Shown here piece after piece: positions 8,753 to 17,543 of a stretch of DNA of 64,000 nt (position 1 is the first letter of the stretch; each line of letters begins with the position of its first letter). The position numbers were made by a program, and so were the translations under genes. The notes under the pieces were generated by a model, which saw nothing but the letters and a program-made list of their open reading frames with translations, did not search any database and was not told the DNA's origin. Origin of the DNA: Flammeovirgaceae bacterium 311 (GTDB lineage Bacteria; Bacteroidota; Bacteroidia; Cytophagales; Cyclobacteriaceae); the NCBI GenBank assembly GCA_000597885.1, contig CP004371.1, positions 1,178,001 through 1,242,000 of the forward strand, written 5' to 3'.

Positions 8753-9060
8753 TTATTGAACGAGCTGATACCAGAATCTAACATTCGCTTTTTCATCTCT
8801 TAGCATCAGCACATATTTAGCAGTTTCCTCTTTACTTGGAGGGTTCTTTTTATACTGCACTGGATTTTCTCTATTCTTGGAAAGCTCCTTTGTAGCAGTC
8901 AGTGTGGATTTTTAGGCTGCGAAGGCTTTGATTCACTAAGAACGGCTTCCATTCCCCTTTTCCATGCATTGATGAATACACCTTCTTGTCCACTTCATTA
9001 AAGATTAAAGGCTCACCTGCCATATATCCTATAACATACCATTCTGCCAGTCACCGCGAT
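8753..9060 (-). pseudogene. SUKH/SMI1-KNR4-like gene remnant
   Basis: The minus strand reads WYVIGYMAGEPLIFNE, then KVYSSMHGKGEWKPFL and a second frame LSKNRENPVQYKKNPPSKEE...VRFWYQLVQ ending at 8753. The pattern of a hydrophobic IGY motif, acidic residues and HG-G-W-P resembles the C-terminal half of SUKH (SMI1/KNR4) immunity-type domains. A frameshift near 8910 splits it, and no N-terminal part or start codon is visible. Annotated as a decayed gene; the family assignment is moderate. Confidence 0.5.
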
Positions 9061-9110
9061 TTGATCCAGTTAAACTCTCTTTTGTTTCTGGATTTCTACC
9101 CTTTGAAAGA

Positions 9111-10163
9111 TTAAATCTTTTCCTTCTCTTGGTCTATCTTCTTTACCTCTTGCTGAAGTGTAGCCAAATCAACTCTCTTTAGTTGAACTTCCACCTGATT
9201 GTGTTCACCCAGAATAATAGATTGCTTGTGAAAGTAATGTTTCTCCCCCTTCTTATCCATAACCATCAGCGTTACATGATCTCCTGAAGGCAGTGAACCA
9301 CTTACTGCTTCTCCATTCTCAAAGTACAATTCCAATATTGAGTTGCGGTCATGAAAAACTAAATAAGCTAGCTGCCTAAAATCAGCATCTTTAAACCGTA
9401 CAATAAGCTCTGTAGGTTTCTCGATCTCCAGAAATCGGTCACAATTAATCCAGCCTAAATTTTTGATGGAGGAGTGAAATATGGCTGGAGAGCCAGCAGC
9501 AGCGGTATCGGCATTGAGTCGTGCTAGAAGAATCGCCTCATCATTAGTCATATAGGTGGAGTCTTTGAAGCGAAAGATTTGATCTCCTACCTGTTGATAA
9601 TATTCTACAAAAACACAATCCCTACCATAAGGCAGCGGTATAATCGTCTCATGTTTGACAACGATCGTATCACTTTGGACTTCCAGCAACTCCCAATTCA
9701 TGAATCCCTGCTCTGTAAAGCTCCCCTGAAAGAAGTCTGCATCAGCAAATCCTTCCTTGTTAGGTATGCTAAGCCAGATCTGCTTGTCTTTACGTAGCTT
9801 CAGTATTTTGCCCGCACTGCTTGCACCAATGAAAACCATGCCAGTGGATTCAATCAGCCTGCCATCGGAGGTGGTGGATAGACCATTAGCCATCATGTCT
9901 GACTTGGAAAATACCTCCTTTAGTTCAAGTTGCACCTCTCCTACAGGCGCTGATCCATTCTCCAGCACAAAAGCGTTCGCAGGGACTTTCAGCACACTCC
10001 CCTGCTCACCCCTCAGGTTGGTGACAGTATCCTGTCTGATGGTAAATGTTTGGGCGGAGGCTGGTTGAAAATCTATTCTTGTGCTGGCATACGCCTCCTC
10101 TACTTTCGCTTCGGGTTTGCATGCAAAGAGGAGCAAAGGCAGGAAAAAGAAAACTACTCTCAT
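9111..10163 (-). CDS. Lipoprotein with ZU5-like N-terminal region (350 aa)
   Basis: Lipobox LLLFAC (Cys near residue 15) predicts an outer-envelope lipoprotein. Residues 40-130 (GSVLKVPANAFV, then GEVQLELKEVFSKSDMMANGLSTTS) follow a pattern common in Bacteroidota extracellular proteins with ZU5-like beta-sandwich modules. The C-terminus is a Lys/Glu-rich coiled stretch. It is larger than usual cassette cargo, and no attC separates it from the three genes upstream (10241-12067), so this stretch may be a multigene unit or an insertion. Confidence 0.65.
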   Translation of the reverse strand: MRVVFFFLPLLLFACKPEAKVEEAYASTRIDFQPASAQTFTIRQDTVTNLRGEQGSVLKVPANAFVLENGSAPVGEVQLELKEVFSKSDMMANGLSTTSDGRLIESTGMVFIGASSAGKILKLRKDKQIWLSIPNKEGFADADFFQGSFTEQGFMNWELLEVQSDTIVVKHETIIPLPYGRDCVFVEYYQQVGDQIFRFKDSTYMTNDEAILLARLNADTAAAGSPAIFHSSIKNLGWINCDRFLEIEKPTELIVRFKDADFRQLAYLVFHDRNSILELYFENGEAVSGSLPSGDHVTLMVMDKKGEKHYFHKQSIILGEHNQVEVQLKRVDLATLQQEVKKIDQEKEKI

Positions 10164-10240
10164 AAAGATTTAGTAAAAGGGATATTCTATAAAGCGCTCA
10201 TAACTATTAGTAATATAGCATAGAAGTAACTAAAAGATTA

Positions 10241-10729
10241 CTACTGATTGATAGCCTCTTCTACGGCATTCACAGCCTCTTTTACAGACAGCGTATATAC
10301 ACCTGCTTTGCCTGTTTCATAAGCTTCTTTCCAGAGATAATACCCCTCTGGTATATGTGGAGGCTCTTTGCTCTCAACTAGCTGCATTACACTAGCATCA
10401 ATCGAAGTTACTGACATGGGCAGATGCGGTAGCTCATCAGTGATACTATTTTCAGTGTGGGGATTTTTGAGGCGTAAATGGTGAAGGGCAATGTGAACTA
10501 TAGTATCCCGCTCCCCCATGTCTACCTGAAGTATTTCTAGTGTTGAATTCTCTTCATGCTTCCTAGTCTCATACTGCCAGACCTGACCAGCTTGATATTT
10601 ATAATCATTCATAAGACTTGAGCTAACTGAAGGATGATCTTTCCCGCCACAGCTAGTCAACAAGGTAATTATCATGCAAATGAGTAATAGGTTAATAACC
10701 TTAGAATTGTTCCAGTACGGGTTTTCCAT
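10241..10729 (-). CDS. Lipoprotein, paralogue of 22950-23414
   Basis: I choose the ATG at 10729 (MENPYWNNSKVINLLLICM) because it leads directly into a signal sequence with lipobox LLTSC. The mature protein aligns along its length with the 154-aa protein at 22950-23414: AGQVWQYETR against AGQTWRYHTR, IVHIALHHLRLKNP against IIHIALSGLKIKHP, and GYYLWKEAYETGKAGVYTLSVKEAVN against GYVQWKEAYESGNGGIFTITVKEAVG. Function unknown. Two diverged members in one array suggest independent acquisition or an old duplication. Confidence 0.7.
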   Translation of the reverse strand: MENPYWNNSKVINLLLICMIITLLTSCGGKDHPSVSSSLMNDYKYQAGQVWQYETRKHEENSTLEILQVDMGERDTIVHIALHHLRLKNPHTENSITDELPHLPMSVTSIDASVMQLVESKEPPHIPEGYYLWKEAYETGKAGVYTLSVKEAVNAVEEAINQ

Positions 10730-10825
10730 AGCTTCAGGTAAAGGATCTGACATTGAAAAGGCAATTAGCATCACAAGGTATGTAAATGAATTTCTAAGAT
10801 CTCTGCTAACAGTCTTTTCTGATAG

Positions 10826-11500
10826 CTAATGCTTATGCTTTCTTTTTAATATATCGATAGCAAGTAAGATTTCCTGTTTATTTGTTACTGAATACACCTT
10901 CTCGTATAGCTCTCTTGCTTTTAAGAATTCTCCTTTTCGCTCCAGAACCCAAGCAAGAAAGAAATCAGCTTGTATATAATTTGGGTCTAATCTTATGCAC
11001 TCTCTTAAATCCATTTCTGCTTTTTCTAAGTCTTGAAAGGCAAAATATTTAGTTCCTCTTTGCCATAGCAGATCAATTGTCTGATGTTTAGCGATCAATG
11101 TGCTCAAAGAATCTATCATCTGTTGGCTGGTCTGCTGCCTCATAGAAGTGATAGAAGCTTCTCTCATCTCTTCGATCAAAGAAAAGAAAGGATCACAGTT
11201 ATGGATTAGATCGCTCTGAACTTCAGTATATATTTGATTCCCTAATCTGTACCCTTGTTCATGTTCAGGTATATCAGAATTTATATCAATCAGCTTCTCA
11301 ATATCATCTTTGTATTTTATCAGACTCTGTCCAAAACAATTTTGGAAAGTATCGAAGTCCAGCGTCGATGAACCCTTTGCTTGTGTAAAACATGAACACA
11401 CGTCGCTACTTAACTGCTTCTTAAGTTCTTGACCATACCCTGAAGCAGCATTTAGGATTAGAGTAGCCAGTAGTAGTGTTTTAAGTAATTTTGTTTTCAT
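10826..11500 (-). CDS. Secreted TPR-type protein (224 aa)
   Basis: Signal peptide (TLILNAASGYG) followed by a domain with scattered cysteines (DVCSCF, NCDPF) and, from about residue 150, two tetratricopeptide-like repeats (LLWQRGTKYFAFQDLEKAEMDL and IQADFFLAWVLERKGEFLKA), which usually mediate protein-protein contacts. Probably periplasmic. It lies between the lipoprotein at 10241 and the DnaJ-like gene with short gaps and no attC, so these may form one operon. Confidence 0.65.
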   Translation of the reverse strand: MKTKLLKTLLLATLILNAASGYGQELKKQLSSDVCSCFTQAKGSSTLDFDTFQNCFGQSLIKYKDDIEKLIDINSDIPEHEQGYRLGNQIYTEVQSDLIHNCDPFFSLIEEMREASITSMRQQTSQQMIDSLSTLIAKHQTIDLLWQRGTKYFAFQDLEKAEMDLRECIRLDPNYIQADFFLAWVLERKGEFLKARELYEKVYSVTNKQEILLAIDILKRKHKH

Positions 11501-11530
11501 AGATATCTGCTAATGTCTAGCTAAACATTC

Positions 11531-12067
11531 TCAATTATAATCAGCAAAATACGGTTTTACCTCCTTATGGAGGTCTCTGGCATATCTATAGACGTGGGCG
11601 CTGAACAATGTTACAATCATCATGATGGCTGACTGAACTGGATTTCTTGTAATGATCCATGCCAGAATGGGTGCGAGGAACATTGCTAAAGCCAAGCCAT
11701 AGCTGATAAAAATCATGAAGTAGGTTCCATATTTTACAGGTTCATAGTACCACGCCTTTGTAAATGCATCATTATTTTTCTTAAAAGCTTCATACCTCAT
11801 CTTAGCATAGGCTCTAGCTCGCTCCCGTCTGATATCTTCGTAATCTAAAGATAATACTTCATCTGAAAAATCTATAGCAGATTCAGCAATAGGCGGCCCC
11901 TCAGTAAGCAGCTCATATGCTTCCGTTATTTCAATAAACTTCGATTCTGCATCAGGCTCTTTACTTATATCAGGATGATATTTTTTGGCAAGTCCCCTGT
12001 ATGCATTTTTTATCTCTGCGTTTGACGCTCCTGCCTTTATGCCTAATATCTGGTAAGGGCTCGCCAT
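11531..12067 (-). CDS. J-domain membrane protein (178 aa)
   Basis: Residues 3-60 form a DnaJ domain ([21 protein letters not shown]) with the diagnostic HPD motif in KKYHPDIS, which stimulates Hsp70 (DnaK) ATPase. Two hydrophobic helices follow at about residues 113-140 and 143-160. There is no Gly/Phe region or zinc domain, so it is a type III (J-domain-only) co-chaperone anchored in the membrane. The client is unknown. It is the 5'-most gene of the attC-free run 9111-12067. Confidence 0.8.
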   Translation of the reverse strand: MASPYQILGIKAGASNAEIKNAYRGLAKKYHPDISKEPDAESKFIEITEAYELLTEGPPIAESAIDFSDEVLSLDYEDIRRERARAYAKMRYEAFKKNNDAFTKAWYYEPVKYGTYFMIFISYGLALAMFLAPILAWIITRNPVQSAIMMIVTLFSAHVYRYARDLHKEVKPYFADYN

Positions 12068-12119
12068 AAGGTGTCTTAATTGTAAATTTTAGCTACTTTA
12101 TCTGTTGCGATCATCTAAA

Positions 12120-12212
12120 TACTTTTGTAAAATACAGGCTTATGGATGTGTGCAAAATAAAGGGAAATGGTTTGTCATTCACATAGTTATGCAACAGCTA
12201 CTGTTGTTATGG
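12120..12212. repeat. attC-like site, right half, serves gene 12207-12671
   Basis: Only the right half is convincing: TATGCAACAGCTACTGTTG followed by the core GTTATGG (12206-12212). No clear left core. The stop codon of the gene is embedded in the core (plus-strand TTA at 12207-12209). Confidence 0.5.
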
Positions 12213-12671
12213 CTCGTTTTTCTTTCTCCTTCTTTTAGTACCGTGATCTCTTTTGGTGCAGAATGAAATTACTGTTGTAGATCTTACTTTGACATTTTGA
12301 CCATCTTTTGTAGCTGGAATCCACATAATAGGCATTTCAGTAACTAATCTTAAGGCTTCTGAATCATAGGGTTCACCGATTCCAATTTCTATTTTCGGAT
12401 CAATCAATCTTCCTTGTTCATCTATAACATGGCGCACATAGACTTTACCATCTCTTAATGCAACACAACTTGTTGTATCTGCGCTCTTTGTTATTTCATG
12501 GCTGATGTTATCACTAATCCACCGATAAATAGCTTCCATTCCTCCGACTGGTTCTGCTCCTGTATCAGCAATTTCAAAAATTACATATTGATCTACCGAA
12601 TCTTTTTCTTGTCCATGGACATTGAAGTTCGGTGCAATAAAATATAGTAGTAGTATAGGGAAAGCTTTCAT
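12207..12671 (-). CDS. Secreted TonB C-terminal-like protein (154 aa)
   Basis: Signal peptide (ILLLYFIAPNFNVHGQ), then AEPVGGMEAIYRWISDNI, GKVYVRHVIDEQGRLIDPKI and a terminal WIPATKDGQNVKVRST strand. This matches the TonB C-terminal fold as seen in Bacteroidota periplasmic proteins that lack the TonB membrane anchor. Its stop codon lies inside the downstream attC core. The cassette 5' core is GTAATAGCTC against 3' core GTTATGGCTC. Role likely envelope-related; exact function unknown. Confidence 0.7.
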   Translation of the reverse strand: MKAFPILLLYFIAPNFNVHGQEKDSVDQYVIFEIADTGAEPVGGMEAIYRWISDNISHEITKSADTTSCVALRDGKVYVRHVIDEQGRLIDPKIEIGIGEPYDSEALRLVTEMPIMWIPATKDGQNVKVRSTTVISFCTKRDHGTKRRRKKNEP

Positions 12672-12677
12672 AATGAG

Positions 12678-12800
12678 CTATTACGTCCATTGAATAAAGC
12701 AGATGCTCTGCAAAGCTTTTTTCAGATTGTACGCAAAGGTTGTACTCTCTGCAAGAATGGCTGTGGGCTATGGGCTATTTGTTTTATTCTGTTATTATGC
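12678..12800. repeat. attC-like site (short class), serves gene 12812-13465
   Basis: Left part TATTACGTCC then ATTGAATAAAGCAGATGC; right part TATTTGTTTTATTCTGTT and core TTATGCCTTG near 12794-12802. The same TTATGCCTT string starts this cassette at about 13603, a nine-base match. Confidence 0.75.
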
Positions 12801-12811
12801 CTTGATTATTA

Positions 12812-13465
12812 TTATTTTGATCTGATAGTAACTACATATCCAAGAGTCACTTGAGTCGGTCTAGTAATTCTTCTATCAAAATGAGCAATCTCTAAGATGC
12901 CTTTGTGCTTCTTTCCAATAATAATTCCATATGCGTTACCTACAAAACTAAATCGCTTTGGAGGCTCGGGCACAGCATTGTCAGGGTGTGCAAATGTTGA
13001 GCTTGAAGCGAAAACATATCTAGGGGTTAAGAATAAGCTTATTTTTTCATGAGGATGTAAAGATGCAAACAATGGCATTGACACGTAGTAATCCATTATT
13101 CCAACAAATGTATATAGGGGTACAAATCCCGCTTCAGCACCTATACTTGTGGCAAATAAAGATTCCCTGTTACCTATAAATTGATATTTTGCTTGAGTAG
13201 ACAGAAAAGTCGCACTATTGAATTTAACTGTTAAATCAAGATTATTTAGAAGTCCATACGTGCCACCAATCTCTATTACTGGCTTATGATCATATTCTTC
13301 ATCATCGAAAATAGAGTTATGAGAGTACCTCCCGTTTGTAGCGTTAGCCATCAGTTCTAAATTACTCCTCCCAACAGTTCTTCCTGATTGTTGGGTAGTC
13401 ATAGAAAGACAGCCAGACTGTACAGTAATCAATAAACTCAATATGATGTATACAATTACTTTCAT
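12812..13465 (-). CDS. Lipoprotein, beta-barrel-like hypothetical (217 aa)
   Basis: Signal sequence with lipobox VQSGC (Cys near residue 19). The mature part alternates polar and hydrophobic residues with repeated aromatic turns (GGTYGLLNNLDLTVKF, FVGNAYGIIIGKKHK) and resembles an eight-strand outer-membrane barrel or transporter-like fold. The start codon is about 130 bp from the cassette 5' core at 13597-13603, an unusually long leader for this array; I see no second ORF there. Confidence 0.65.
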   Translation of the reverse strand: MKVIVYIILSLLITVQSGCLSMTTQQSGRTVGRSNLELMANATNGRYSHNSIFDDEEYDHKPVIEIGGTYGLLNNLDLTVKFNSATFLSTQAKYQFIGNRESLFATSIGAEAGFVPLYTFVGIMDYYVSMPLFASLHPHEKISLFLTPRYVFASSSTFAHPDNAVPEPPKRFSFVGNAYGIIIGKKHKGILEIAHFDRRITRPTQVTLGYVVTIRSK

Positions 13466-13596
13466 CTGGTAAAGAAGTTTTAATGAAATCAGCTAACTCT
13501 GGCTCTTTACAGAATTTTATCTACTCCCATTTTCTCTTAGTCCTACCTCAACCTTATCCTCCGAAGTATTTGAGGCCTTGGAGAATGGAGAATAAG

Positions 13597-13695
13597 GCAT
13601 AACTTCCGTTGAATAAAGCAGGCGACCTTCACCGCCGCTCACCGAAAATACGAAAAGTTAGACAATAGCATTATCACTTTATTCTGTTGTTGGCA
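13597..13695. repeat. attC-like site (short class), serves gene 13706-14380
   Basis: Left core GCATAAC (13597-13603), then CCGTTGAATAAAGCAGGCGACC; right arm CACTTTATTCTGTT and core GTTGGCA (13689-13695) continuing TTCG. At 99 bp it is the shortest clear site. Confidence 0.85.
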
Positions 13696-13705
13696 TTCGT
13701 TTTTT

Positions 13706-14380
13706 TTATTTAAAAACTATGTAATCAGTAGTATCTACTAATTCTTGGCCATCTTGAAACTTTAACTTCACAATAAATCTAATAGGGTCAGCTTGAACAG
13801 GTTTTTGTTTCAATAGAGCCAAATTAAGGTCAGTATTATTACCATCAAGGGTATTGTAAAAAGAAAATGTAGCAAAGCTTTTATTCAAGATATCTACAAG
13901 GTTCCGATTAAATTCAAAATCTATTTGGTCTTCACCGCAATCCTCAAAGCTTCCTCCATTCTCAAAACACTCTTTGATTACTCTTCTGTAGGTAAATAAA
14001 TCATTCAATGAGGTACCTGCTTTATGTTGGTCGTCAAAGTCTACGGTTGCTAGAATATCCGCTTGCTGAATTTGATTATTAAGAACTGGGATAGGGTTAT
14101 CATCACAATCATACGCCAAGGCAGCATTCAACAGGCTTGGCATTTTGTTTAATTGAGCAACAGACTTGACCTCAAATAGAATATTTAAACCATAAGCGGT
14201 ATAGTCGATAGTTGTATTGGGATCAATAGGATGTAGGGAATTTAAATTAATGCCAGCCAACTCCATTCCCATTATTTCATAATGTAACCTTGGGTTATCA
14301 TCACAACAACTTTGGATAATTGCTATCACATAAAATGCGGCAATAACCAAAAAGGATCTCGCTAAAACTCTATGGTTCAT
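13706..14380 (-). CDS. Lipoprotein, hypothetical (224 aa)
   Basis: N-terminal hydrophobic segment with lipobox-like IIQSC. The mature region has DFDDQHKAGTSLNDLFTYR and ends DTTDYIVFK. No family known to me. The cassette boundaries are exemplary: the 5' end resumes after intron 2 with TGGCATTC and the 3' core reads GTTGGCATTC, a 10-base match once the intron is removed. Confidence 0.7.
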   Translation of the reverse strand: MNHRVLARSFLVIAAFYVIAIIQSCCDDNPRLHYEIMGMELAGINLNSLHPIDPNTTIDYTAYGLNILFEVKSVAQLNKMPSLLNAALAYDCDDNPIPVLNNQIQQADILATVDFDDQHKAGTSLNDLFTYRRVIKECFENGGSFEDCGEDQIDFEFNRNLVDILNKSFATFSFYNTLDGNNTDLNLALLKQKPVQADPIRFIVKLKFQDGQELVDTTDYIVFK

Positions 14381-14405
14381 CTTTCTAGTTATTTAATGAA
14401 TGCCA

Positions 14406-15172
14406 GTCGAGTCACGCGAGGGAATTTCACCCTCACGTTCTCACAGAACCGTACGTGAAGGTCTCCCTTCATACGGCTCTTCTTGTTTAATCACTAATGT
14501 AGTAACATTTTGGATGTGCCAGTACCTTTTCAGGTAATTGGCAGTGATCTTGTATCTAGCTATTCAATCATCCCATTTCTAGTTGTATCATAGCTGAAAC
14601 TAAACAAGCCAGACCCTTCGCTCCAACCCCATTACAGAGCATTCATCACTACTACGATCTGGTCCGCCACCACTATCTCATACTATCCTTGTATGACTGC
14701 TTCCCCTTCAAAGAGGGTTAACAGTGCGATAGTTGCTTCTCTTGTTCCATACAAAAGCCTATATTGAGTTCCTGCCACCTTTACCCCGAATGCCGCATGA
14801 TCAGTAATCAGGTCACCCTTCATGTTTGTCACAGGTGCGGACGTAGTACCTGCTTTCGACATTACTTTATATCCTAACGAGGCTTCTTAGGTGGTTCAAT
14901 TTATTCAGCTCCTCAACACACACCTACAGGAATCTCTGTTCCCGTTTTTCCTTATCGTTCACCACCAGAGACAATTACTCCTCCAGCAGCATAAGGTGGT
15001 TTGCAGACTCCCCCTGACGGGCGTCTGCGGAAGTCCAATCCTTCTCCTCTAAAAGCAAGTCAGCCAGCCCTTTCGCTCGGCCTCCGCACTTGTGGCTCTC
15101 TCAAAAGAAAAGCCTTCCATCTTTTGTACAGCATCCTTCTCCAACTGTTGCTGGAGTCAGTTCAAGACACAC
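14406..15172 (-). mobile_element. ORF-less group II intron (copy 2, 767 bp)
   Basis: Same structure as copy 1: minus-strand start GTGTGTCTTGAAC at 15172, domain V/VI hairpins near 14445-14480, end GTGACTCGAC at 14406. The ORF deletion joins at the same place as in copy 1 (around the CAGTACC...GGTAATTGGCAGTGATC stretch), so the two descend from one ORF-less ancestor. Exons ...GGACGT and TGGCATTC rebuild the attC core. Confidence 0.85.
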
Positions 15173-15294
15173 ACGTCCGTTGAATAAAGCAGATGCCCTT
15201 CACTGCACTTTGACGAATGTACGCAAAAATTGGCTTCCTGCATTGTTAATGACAACCATGCTGGCTGGTAGCTTGCTTTATTCTGTTGTTGGGC
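15173..15294. repeat. attC-like site split by intron 2, serves gene 15351-15758
   Basis: Left arm CCGTTGAATAAAGCAGATGCCC; right arm TTGCTTTATTCTGTT and core GTTGGGC (15288-15294). The left core is divided by intron 2. Confidence 0.8.
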
Positions 15295-15350
15295 TTTGTT
15301 TAATTTATTAATTTTCATAGCATAAGAAGATGCCCCTGCATGGCTCCAGT

Positions 15351-15758
15351 TCAAGGAAATACTACTTTCCAATTATTTCTTCTTAAGTAATCAATTGAAA
15401 TTTCTCGCCTTTCAAGTATTTGACTATTTAATAAATCATCATCACATTCTGTGATAGGTTTTCCAGCCACTCGACTGGCATCAAAAAAGAATAACTGTAA
15501 GAGTCCGCCTGTCCTTTCAAGTTCATCCTCCCAACAAGTGCTCTTAAGTCTAAGCTCATACTTGGAAGAAGGAGGAATTCTGTGCATCTGAAAGCTACAG
15601 CTTGCATTAACTGCATTTGCCTCTCTTGATTGTATCAAAATCTCATCTTGAGAATTATTCATTATCTCAAAACTAAGATGGCAATCAGGTCCTTCTCTTT
15701 GACAATCAACAGCACAGATCATTAATATAAAAATTGATAATAAGGGAAGTTTTCTCAT
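15351..15758 (-). CDS. Lipoprotein, hypothetical (135 aa)
   Basis: Short signal sequence (FILMICAVDC) with lipobox-like Cys near residue 19. Mature part has CSFQMHRIPPSSKYELRLKS and DDDLLNSQILERREISIDYLRR. No recognised domain. Its 3' end lies 57 bp from the attC core, and the upstream site (15818-15939) has a degraded left core. Confidence 0.65.
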   Translation of the reverse strand: MRKLPLLSIFILMICAVDCQREGPDCHLSFEIMNNSQDEILIQSREANAVNASCSFQMHRIPPSSKYELRLKSTCWEDELERTGGLLQLFFFDASRVAGKPITECDDDLLNSQILERREISIDYLRRNNWKVVFP

Positions 15759-15817
15759 GCCATTGTATCAGATTATATTCTATGAATAGCACTACTTGAG
15801 ATTAATTAAATATAGGC

Positions 15818-15939
15818 TACATCATGCCTTAAATAAAACAGGCCATTCACCAGCCTTTGCTCATAGTACAAAAAGCTAACGATCTGCACAAGCACTGGCT
15901 GAACGCTCTGGGGGAGCTTTCTATATTCTGTTGTTGGGG
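15818..15939. repeat. attC-like site, degraded left core, serves gene 15946-16713
   Basis: Left arm CCTTAAATAAAACAGGCC has lost the usual AAC core; right arm CTATATTCTGTT and core GTTGGGG (15933-15939) continue into a G run. Central CAAAAAGCTAACGATCTGCA resembles other sites. Confidence 0.65.
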
Positions 15940-15945
15940 GGGCGT

Positions 15946-16713
15946 TTAATTTAATTTTTTATTGCGGGATATTAGTTTCCCTTGGCTATCATACCTAACA
16001 ACAGAATCTAGCTCAACCCCTTTATGATAGAACCAAACAGAGCATATATATTCTTTGTAATTATTATTTGGATCATGACAAATCATGTATTGTTTGCCTT
16101 CCTTCAGATCATTCATATAATTGTTTACTTCATCAAGGTTAGTATACTGACCATCAATGGAGAATATTGAATCAGGCCCGTTTTTCATTCCATTTTTCCA
16201 ATAGTTTACTTTTTTAAGAAGTCCAGTATTCTTATCAAGATATACCCAGCGCCCCTCTTTTTTGCCATTCACTACTTCCCCTTTACTAATCAAGTTCTTA
16301 TGGTTTCTTGAAGCATAAAAGAGTTTGTAGTAGTTTAAAACAGTGTCCGCTCCTAGCTTTGTCCTAATCTTAAAACTTACTCGAAAAGTGTCAACCCCAA
16401 TTTCATCTCCTGCAATTTCTTTTGAAAAATGAATAGTTTCACCATAGGTATATTGTGGATTGAATTCTACGAAACCAGTTCCTAAAACATTTTTTTGAGG
16501 AAACCCCTTTGTTAGATCAATCAAAGTTGTGTCGTTTAAAAACACATCAAAGGTAATTTTGTCCTCAACATTGATTGTGTCGTAACTTGTGGTTATACTA
16601 AAGATGTCACTGAGACTTTTCTCTTTTTCATGAGTAGTCGATGTCTCTGTGCTACATGAGTCAGAGCAACTGATCGAGCCCAAAAGAAATAAGATTAAGA
16701 TTGTTCTTATCAT
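15946..16713 (-). CDS. Lipoprotein with MORN/YwqK-like repeats (255 aa)
   Basis: Lipobox LGSISC near residue 16. Residues 140-200 contain KGEVVNGKKEGRWVYLDKNT, VNYWKNGMKNGPDSIFS and NDLKEGKQY, the G-x-W/Y repeat rhythm of YwqK-type (MORN_2) proteins, often annotated as toxin-antitoxin YwqK family antitoxins. Likely anchored in the envelope facing the periplasm. The cassette core is G-rich: 5' GTTCGGGGGC against 3' GTTGGGGGGGC. Confidence 0.75.
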   Translation of the reverse strand: MIRTILILFLLGSISCSDSCSTETSTTHEKEKSLSDIFSITTSYDTINVEDKITFDVFLNDTTLIDLTKGFPQKNVLGTGFVEFNPQYTYGETIHFSKEIAGDEIGVDTFRVSFKIRTKLGADTVLNYYKLFYASRNHKNLISKGEVVNGKKEGRWVYLDKNTGLLKKVNYWKNGMKNGPDSIFSIDGQYTNLDEVNNYMNDLKEGKQYMICHDPNNNYKEYICSVWFYHKGVELDSVVRYDSQGKLISRNKKLN

Positions 16714-16728
16714 AATGATTTTAATGCC

Positions 16729-16852
16729 CCCGAACGTCTTTTGAATAAAGCAGGGGCTGGTTGCTGCCCTTGCTCAACGGACGATAAGTTAATGGTTTGG
16801 TTGAAGGTTAACAATAGCCTGTTACAGCCCTTGTTTTATTCTGTTGTTGGCA
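16729..16852. repeat. attC-like site (short class), serves gene 16858-17367
   Basis: Left core CCCGAAC (16729-16735), TTTTGAATAAAGCAGGGGCTGG, then CAGCCCTTGTTTTATTC and core GTTGGCA (16846-16852) continuing GTAG. Confidence 0.85.
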
Positions 16853-16857
16853 GTAGT

Positions 16858-17367
16858 TTATTTTAATTTTTCTCTGAAGAAACCAAAAAGTCCAGCAACT
16901 AAAATAACAGCGCTAAGGATATATTCTGATTTTGAACTCGCATTTCGCTTTTCTATTTCAAGAACTTCATTTATGTCTAAGTAGGTGTTTCCTTCAGCTA
17001 CTATTGAAGTAACCACAATATTCTTTTCTGAATTTAAACTCCCAACTAATCTATTAGGAATAGTGAACTTCACTCTGGTACCATGATTAACCTTTAACGC
17101 AAATTCCTTTTTATTGAATATTCCACGATAATCTGCTTTAACTTGAAAGGCGTTCTTGTAATTGCCAGTCCATATATAATATTGGTGGGTGAAGTTCTTG
17201 AATTCTTTATTGTACTTAAATGAGTGTCCAACATAGTTTCCTTCTACTTCGACTAAATCCCTAACTGAAGTTACCTTTTCTTTTGTCTGAGCTGTATATA
17301 TAAAGAAGACGAATCCAGCTACACCAAAGAGTAGATAATGAAATCCTTCATTGATAAATTTAAACAT
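16858..17367 (-). CDS. Membrane protein with two terminal helices (169 aa)
   Basis: Hydrophobic helices at about residues 8-26 and 149-164 flank a soluble central region (VEVEGNYVGHSFKYNKEF...), suggesting both ends are in the inner membrane with the middle exposed. Family not recognised. The cassette core matches over ten bases: 5' GTTGGCAGTAATT, 3' GTTGGCAGTAG. Confidence 0.65.
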   Translation of the reverse strand: MFKFINEGFHYLLFGVAGFVFFIYTAQTKEKVTSVRDLVEVEGNYVGHSFKYNKEFKNFTHQYYIWTGNYKNAFQVKADYRGIFNKKEFALKVNHGTRVKFTIPNRLVGSLNSEKNIVVTSIVAEGNTYLDINEVLEIEKRNASSKSEYILSAVILVAGLFGFFREKLK

Positions 17368-17407
17368 TACACCTACTGTCTCTTGCTATTTTGTACGACT
17401 GAATTAC

Positions 17408-17533
17408 TGCCAACGACCATTGAATAAAGCAGGCGACCATTCACAGGTGCCTTCTGAACGTAAGCAAAATCTGCTTCTTGCACTTTCAATGGCTGAAAGC
17501 TGGTGGGGAGGTTGGTTAAGGCTGGTGTTGGTG
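17408..17533. repeat. attC-like site, serves gene 17544-18290
   Basis: Left core TGCCAAC (17408-17414) followed by ATTGAATAAAGCAGGCGACC. The right arm has lost TTTATTC but keeps the core GTTGGTG (17527-17533). Confidence 0.7.
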
Positions 17534-17543
17534 ATAGATAATT

